Of a stretch of 64,000 nt of DNA, positions 56,926 to 64,000 are shown one piece after another; the first letter of the stretch is position 1; each line of letters begins with the position of its first letter. Made by a program: the position numbers and the translations under genes. The stretch is from NCBI GenBank assembly GCA_010094045.1, contig ML986653.1, positions 165,148-229,147 of the forward strand, written 5' to 3'. The notes below the pieces were generated by a model. It saw only the letters and a list, made by a program, of their open reading frames with translations. It was not told where the DNA came from and did not search any database. This stretch comes from Lojkania enalia. Its lineage: Eukaryota; Ascomycota; Dothideomycetes; Pleosporales.

Positions 56926-57743
56926 CGAAGGGCGAGTTTGTTGCTTGCGACACTGGCGCTACCGCGCACTGGTGCGCCGGGGATTTAACGAGCCGCCAGA
57001 ATAAGAAGTGATGTTGTGGACAGTCAGAGGAACTTTCGGAGGTCTTGCTAATGGCGTGGCGGGTCGTAGTGGCAAGCGAGCGTGAAATGTTGGATCTGAG
57101 AAAGAACGGAGGTGCTGATGGGATCCTACACAGTCCGAGCGTGCACAGGCCACTTCTCTAGACGTCTCAACGCGCGGAGTTGCGTTTCCTTTTCATGATA
57201 GGAACAGTGGCCACGTCAAATGTTATATTTAGTTGTAAATACATATAATCATATTTCCTTTCCAGCTCCTGGAATACCCATAGTGACGAATTGTTTTAGT
57301 CAATCACGTTCCATTCCTTTCAAGATATCTTGGTCTCAGACAGTCGCGATCGCATGAATGCAACGTCCCACCCCTCTCAGGGGACGAGAGACACAAAATA
57401 CAAGCTACCTCCCGCTTGACAACCTTAGCGACTTGGAGGTGCAGCCGACTCCATGGCTATGGGACACAACAAGTTAGGTCAGATTGTGAGACGGTTTCTG
57501 TAACGGCTACACGGCACAAAAATCCACATGCTTGTTCAATAACATAATGTACCGGCACAACTCAAACCTACTTTCCTACTGCTGTGAAGTTGAAGTCGAG
57601 AATACAACTAATACGCAACACAGTGAGCCGCCTCAATTATAGCTACAATCTAAATCTAAAATGACCCTGCGCAGGATGCCACACCGAGCTCTCATATGTG
57701 CTCATTTAATAGACATGACAGAAAAATGAAGTCAATAAATACT
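56926..57743. other. Spacer between mid1 and acyl-CoA synthetase
   Basis: The 818 nt is upstream of mid1 and downstream of the synthetase gene, both on the minus strand. No coding sequence or RNA gene is recognised. Confidence 0.55.
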
Positions 57744-60125
57744 TTACAACTTCGCCTTCACTTTACCACTAGCCTCTTCTTCCTTCAAAGCTTCATCATA
57801 GCAATCGTCAAGATGATCCCTGTACATCTTCGCAGTTTGCGGGCGCTTGAGCTTGAGCCTGTTGCATAGTCAGTACACATCCGGCCTTCTGATCAACCAG
57901 GGAACTTACGTTGGCGTCAAAAGCTGGTTGTCAATGGTAAATGGGTCCAAGAACAAGCGCAACTGCCGTACACGCTCATAGCTATTGAACTTGTTCTTCT
58001 TCCCCACCTTGTCCAATTCCTTCAGTGCCGCTTGCTCTACTTTCTTGTTTCCGAGCACTCCTCTAATCCTGTCTAGGTCCGCTGGATCGATTTCCTCGCC
58101 GAGGACTTTGCTCGCAAAAGGGGCGAAAGCATCTGGAGCGACGCCGAACAAGCCAACTAAGAAACTCTGATGGGAATCACCATGGACGTAAGCCGTAGCT
58201 ATCCAGCCGCAATTCGCAAGGTAGACGTTTTCAATACGCTCCGGAGAAATGTACTCGCCCTGCGCAAGCTTGAGGACGTTCTTCTTGCGATCAATGATCT
58301 TGAATCGGCCAAGTTCGTCAATGCTGCAGACATCGCCCGTGTGGAACCAGCCGTCGCTATCAATTGCCTTCGCTGTCTCCTCTGGGTTTTTGTAGTACTC
58401 TTTGAACAAGCTGGTTCCCCGAATCAGCAGTTCACCACGCGGATAAGGCTTATCGGTGCTGAAATATTCCATATCTGGAACATCCGCCAAGCAGCATTCT
58501 GTGGTCGGTACAAGGCCACCACAGTTGCCGGCAGAGAAGTCACCAGGGCTTTGAACGATCGAGGCGGCGTATGTTTCTGTCAATCCGTATCCTTGGGGGA
58601 AATTGTTGGCAAAGACAATTCGTAAGAATTGATGCAGTTTGGGGTCAATGGGCGCAGACCCACTAACCATCATTCTGCATCTCTCCAGGCCCATGCCTTT
58701 TTGCACCTTCTTCGCCCAGATACGATCATAGAGCGCATGCGTATTCGATGGGCTCCCTTTGTCTTCAATCGCGGCGAGCTTTTTGGAAACAATATGCCGC
58801 GACAATGCACCCTTAACGCCAGCTTGTTGGATGGTGGCCTCCTTAATCTTCGTACCGAATCTGTTGAATAGCCTTGGTACCCCTGCGAACATTGTGGGTC
58901 GAGCAGCCTGGAAATCATCGACAAGCTCCACGATGTTTCCGTGGAAATATGCAATTGCCGCACCGGCTGCAAGAGCCTCGTGCTCACCCAGTCGCTGGAA
59001 AATATGGGCAAGCGGGAGGAAGGACATGAGAATTTCATTCTGACCCGAACCAAGGACGATTAGACCGGCACATGTCCCTGCGACAGCATTCCTGTGGGTA
59101 AGGACAACACCTTTGGGGTTTCCGGTTGTCCCAGAGGTATAATTGATGGTGGTAATATCGTCCGGCGTGGGAGGATTGAAAGGAATCGGCTCCTGCTCGC
59201 CCAGAGCTTCTACATCCTCGAGATAGTGGATAGTCACACCCGATTCGGCGGCTAGTGAATTAAGAATCTCGCCCTTCGACTGTCCGGGAAGTTCACCCGC
59301 TGAGAGGGGGTCCAATACAACAATAAATTTCAGAGTTGGAAGCCGAGGCTTCAATTTTAGGAGGGCAGTAACGTGATTTAAAGCCGTGACAACGCAAGTG
59401 AGGCCAATGTGGTTAATGATATATTCGGTCGTATCGGGGCCTAATGTATCGTATAACGAAATAGTAAAAAGGCCTTGAGACATGCATGCCAGATCTGAAA
59501 CTATCAGTATTCGAATCTAGTGCACTATTGCGACACATCAGATGAACCGCATACCTGTGATCTGCCACTCAGGCCGATTCTGACACCAGAGTCCTACGCC
59601 ATAATTCTTTCCATGTACCCCAACTCTCCGATGCAAATGTACCAAGCCAGCACCGAAATTCTTTCTCCGCAGGGCAACAGTCTCATAGTCTACATATTGG
59701 TAAGGACCGAAAGTTTGCGTTGTAGGATCGTATGGTCGATGGCCTAAGCATTTGTTTTTCGGATATTTGGCAACTAGGGACTAGGTTAGAAATATTGTGG
59801 TCTTAGTTGATATTGCTTCTTCCACATACCCGACGCCTCAAAAGCTTCATGTATCGTTGTAATCTAGCCAATGCTCGTCAGCCCTTGATTCTTCATCATA
59901 ACCTAGATTTCTTCCTCATAAATCCATGCAACCGTGAAATAAATCGCGTACCGATTCATCCAAGGTTTCCAGCAACGGTCCACTCTGGAATCGCCAATGG
60001 CGGTATATGGCACTCTTGCCCTCGCTTTGCGACCCCGGTATTGGCACGCTATATGGCTGGCCCCTTGGTGGTGGCACAGCAAGCTCTGCGGCCCGCTGCA
60101 GTTGGGTATCTTTGGTTCCGAACAT
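57744..60125 (-). CDS. faa: Long-chain fatty acid-CoA ligase
   Basis: Five exons: 60125-59952, 59863-59830 (34 nt), 59773-59555, 59494-57910 and 57858-57744, giving 708 aa, all in phase. The enzyme activates long-chain fatty acids to acyl-CoA with ATP. Visible AMP-binding motifs are TSGTTGNPKGVVLTH, then YGLTE and DGWFHTGD, with GRFKIIDRKKNVLKLAQGEYISPE near the C-terminus. The N-terminal exons rebuild the expected LPFGPYQYVDYE-like region (LGHRPYDPTTQTFGPYQYVDY, KNYGVGLWCQNRPEWQIT-DLACMSQG). The last exon gives LKLKRPQTAKMYRDHLDDCYDEALKEEE. The ATG at 60125 was chosen because QLQRAAELAVPPPRGQPYSVPIPG matches the usual family start. An upstream CAG/GTAAGT in the leader (about 60375) could be a 5' UTR intron donor. 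It ends AKL, a possible type 1 peroxisomal targeting signal. Confidence 0.93.
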
Positions 60126-61355
60126 TTCTCCAATCCCTCACGGCGTGTTTCGCTCCTTTGAAGTATAATACGAAATTACTGAGGTTGTCTGCGGGCGTCG
60201 GTGTTGGAATGTAGCTTCGAAGCAAGTGTGGCGCAAGCTCCGCAGCCGCACCAAGAAACTGTTGTACAAGCGAGGCGCGTTCAGCTGGGGTTGAATGTCT
60301 GCCCCAATTGTACGTCAGATTGCCGTGTTCAGAAGACGGTGCTGAGCATCGGCGAAGCCGAAGGCTTGCATAACTTACCCTGGGGCCAGATACGCCACGA
60401 TCCTTCCCGATTGCGGGCTTTCTCAGCTTGTCTTCCAGAGCAAAGGGAAATTTCTGAGGGTGGATGAGGTTAAGGAATGAAGCAATATGGGCAGAGAGGT
60501 GAGACAAAGGGCGAAAGCGCTGCTTGTCCCCAAATCGGCAGAACCAGAGCTAGACAAACGGGCTTTGCCTCATGTGCCTCATGTGCCTCGGTACAACCGC
60601 GTCAGGCAAACGCAAGAGGAAAACTGGGCCAAGAAAATAGGCCTTCAGCTAGAGAGTGCTGGAATGCTTGGTCTCTGGCGGAGGCAGACCCCCGAAAATA
60701 GCTTGTATTACGAGAATTCGGAGCATTTGCTAGTTTGGCACATCTAAACTCGGTGTTGAGAGCAGGAGTGTTGCACACCGAAGATAAGGTTAAGGTGAAG
60801 CTTATCATAGAGTGCACTGGCTTAAATGTATAGTCAATGTGTGTCTGGCACAACTTGGCCCTGATGACATTCACAAGCTGGACAGTGAACGTAGTTTTAG
60901 CTTTCACATGCTTCCTCGATCTAGCAGCCGACCACGCGGAGAGCGATCTCAGCATGCATCAACCGCACAAGCCACAGCGGAAGCGAGACTGCTTCGGGCC
61001 AGCTTTAATGGAGGCGCCGGGGTTGTAGATCACGAGGCTTGAACACTACCGTTGGCCTCCGCTGGCTCCGCCAAGTGCCTCGGTATCTCATCATCATGGC
61101 CCCTGGTTGGTAGGTTGGTTTCTTGTCGCGGGGAAAATACTCTGGGGCATGTGAGGGTTGCTGTCAGCAAACTAGAAACTCGGCCGAGGCAGCAATATGT
61201 ACACGATTTCAAAGACTTGTTCAGGTCCCAATAGTTATCCAATTTCATATTATTGCTTAAGGTTTTATGATGCTCATGGAGCAATTGTACTCGCGTCCCT
61301 TTTCGCCGCCCACTCTGGGTATTATGGATTTTCCCTATCCTGATGATGGTCCCGG
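60126..61355. other. Spacer upstream of acyl-CoA ligase gene
   Basis: The 1.2 kb lies between two minus-strand genes. The ORF continuing upstream of the ligase at 60507-60049 overlaps exon 1 in another frame and is probably leader sequence. No other gene is seen. Confidence 0.5.
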
Positions 61356-63051
<1,696 letters not shown>

Positions 63052-64000
63052 TGCGGAAGCTGGTCCTTCACAACTTGCTCCTGTGAAATCTTGTTGATCC
63101 GGAAGGTGGAGAGAGAAAATCAGGGTCTGGGGAATGCAAACAAAGAGTATCCGAGGCTCGCCGCGTCAAATGGTGCAAAAAGCCGTTCGCGTCACGCCAT
63201 CCAAGCCTGTACAGCAGTCAATTCCAGACGAAAGCCAGTCGGTGCCAGTCGTCCTTGGTAGGGATGCAGTCTGCTGCTTTCATGCCCCGGACTCCCCATA
63301 TCCCTTATATACTTACGCCTGGACTCGCACATCGCCGACCAAGACAGCACGAATTAATCCTCATCTAACACATCCCGCCGCTCAGCCGCACAATTTCAAG
63401 ACGTTAGGGCATGGCGTTATCCGAGACCGGTCACGGTCGATGCGAATGGAGCACCAAGCAGAGTCGTGTTGAGCACGCAATTTTTTACCCCTCCATACCC
63501 CGCGCCGCCAGACCAATAGCGGGGCTGGCGCAACCCATATTATGCTCGCTACGTAGTCATCGCCCGGCCTTAAAGGGTGGACTTGCTACAATCAACGAAA
63601 AGCGGGATATGAGAATAGAAACAAAGATGCTGAGTTTCGTATCGTCTTACGACGCGGGCTGTGGAGGACAATCATATCTTGCCGCGAGACGGACGCCACT
63701 GTCCTCGGTATGGGGTCCCGAACTCCTCGAAGCCTCCTATTGTCGCCCTAAATCCAGAAGAACAGGTCGCTAGAAGAAAGTGTTCCGGGTAGACCAACAC
63801 AATGCACCCATCCTGCCTCCATACGTAAAACTCGCCTGCAACGGTATGTTGGCCCATGTGCACTTTTGTGGCTTGCACATGTATACAAACTGTGACACGA
63901 CAGCCAGGCTATGGACTGTGGAATTCAAATGACTACTATGCTTCGTAATCGTCTTGCCCGAAATTGGGCTTTGTTTCTTTTTTTTTTTTTTTTTTTTTTT
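63052..64000. other. Upstream region of the sulfhydrylase gene, to window end
   Basis: The 949 nt shows a TATA-like motif for the minus-strand gene and otherwise only short ORFs without motifs. It ends in a long T run (63977-64000) cut by the window edge. Confidence 0.5.
63305..63312 (-). promoter_or_regulatory. TATA-like element GTATATAA
   Basis: Read on the minus strand it is GTATATAAGGG, about 255 bp upstream of the sulfhydrylase ATG, a plausible core promoter for a highly expressed metabolic gene. Confidence 0.4.

Noticed and set aside
60049..60507. 152-aa minus-strand ORF overlapping exon 1 of the acyl-CoA ligase
   Set aside because: It overlaps the family-like start of the ligase in another frame, has no motif, and contains a strong splice donor, which suits a leader better.
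63977..64000. Terminal poly-T run as a telomere or poly(A) signature
   Set aside because: A homopolymer cut by the window edge; no TTAGGG-type repeats, so no telomere claim.

Overview
The window is a 64 kb piece of a filamentous ascomycete genome (Pezizomycotina; I cannot fix the class). Support comes from many short introns (about 42-150 bp) with GT..AG ends and TACTAAC/CTAAC-like branch sites, and from ascomycete-type proteins: Byr4/Bfa1, a Mid1-like channel subunit, an RTA1-family protein, TRAPPII Trs130, and a PRC2 core subunit of the Su(z)12 type. There are no bacterial operons, CRISPR arrays, rRNA genes or convincing tRNAs. About 21 protein-coding genes are supported. I rebuilt most exon structures by matching reading phase across GT..AG boundaries and by continuity of conserved motifs.

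Layout. 0-6 kb: the 3' part of a long coiled-coil gene, a probable RNase P/MRP Pop8 subunit, and a mitochondrial GABA transaminase. 6.8-25.3 kb: a chromatin-rich stretch with SET2 (H3K36 methyltransferase), an isolated AT-hook gene flanked by 4.1 kb and 4.8 kb non-coding spacers, a Su(z)12/VEFS-box PRC2 subunit ending in a PHD finger, and a divergent F-box/LRR gene. 26-27.5 kb: a WW-domain protein with a prion-like tail and a 17-nt microexon. 27.5-29.3 kb: an AT-rich gene-free island. 29.3-34.6 kb: an unrecognised 769-aa gene and an XRCC4-like NHEJ factor. 35.4-41.4 kb: Byr4/Bfa1, a WD40 protein and an RTA1-family membrane protein. 42.4-50.5 kb: Trs130, a small nuclear RNA-binding-like protein, and a hypothetical gene with a GA microsatellite inside its coding region. 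51.2-63.1 kb: PP5 phosphatase, Spt4 in an unusually long ORF, Mid1, a long-chain acyl-CoA synthetase and O-acetylhomoserine sulfhydrylase.

The genes do not form one pathway. Three (SET2, Su(z)12, Spt4) act on chromatin or transcription elongation, but the spacing is that of ordinary housekeeping synteny. The most unusual single object is the Su(z)12 homologue with a C-terminal ING-like PHD finger completed across the last intron. Next are the Spt4 ORF with about 207 extra N-terminal residues and the microexon-split WW domain. I see no evidence for a wholly new multi-gene system and do not claim one.
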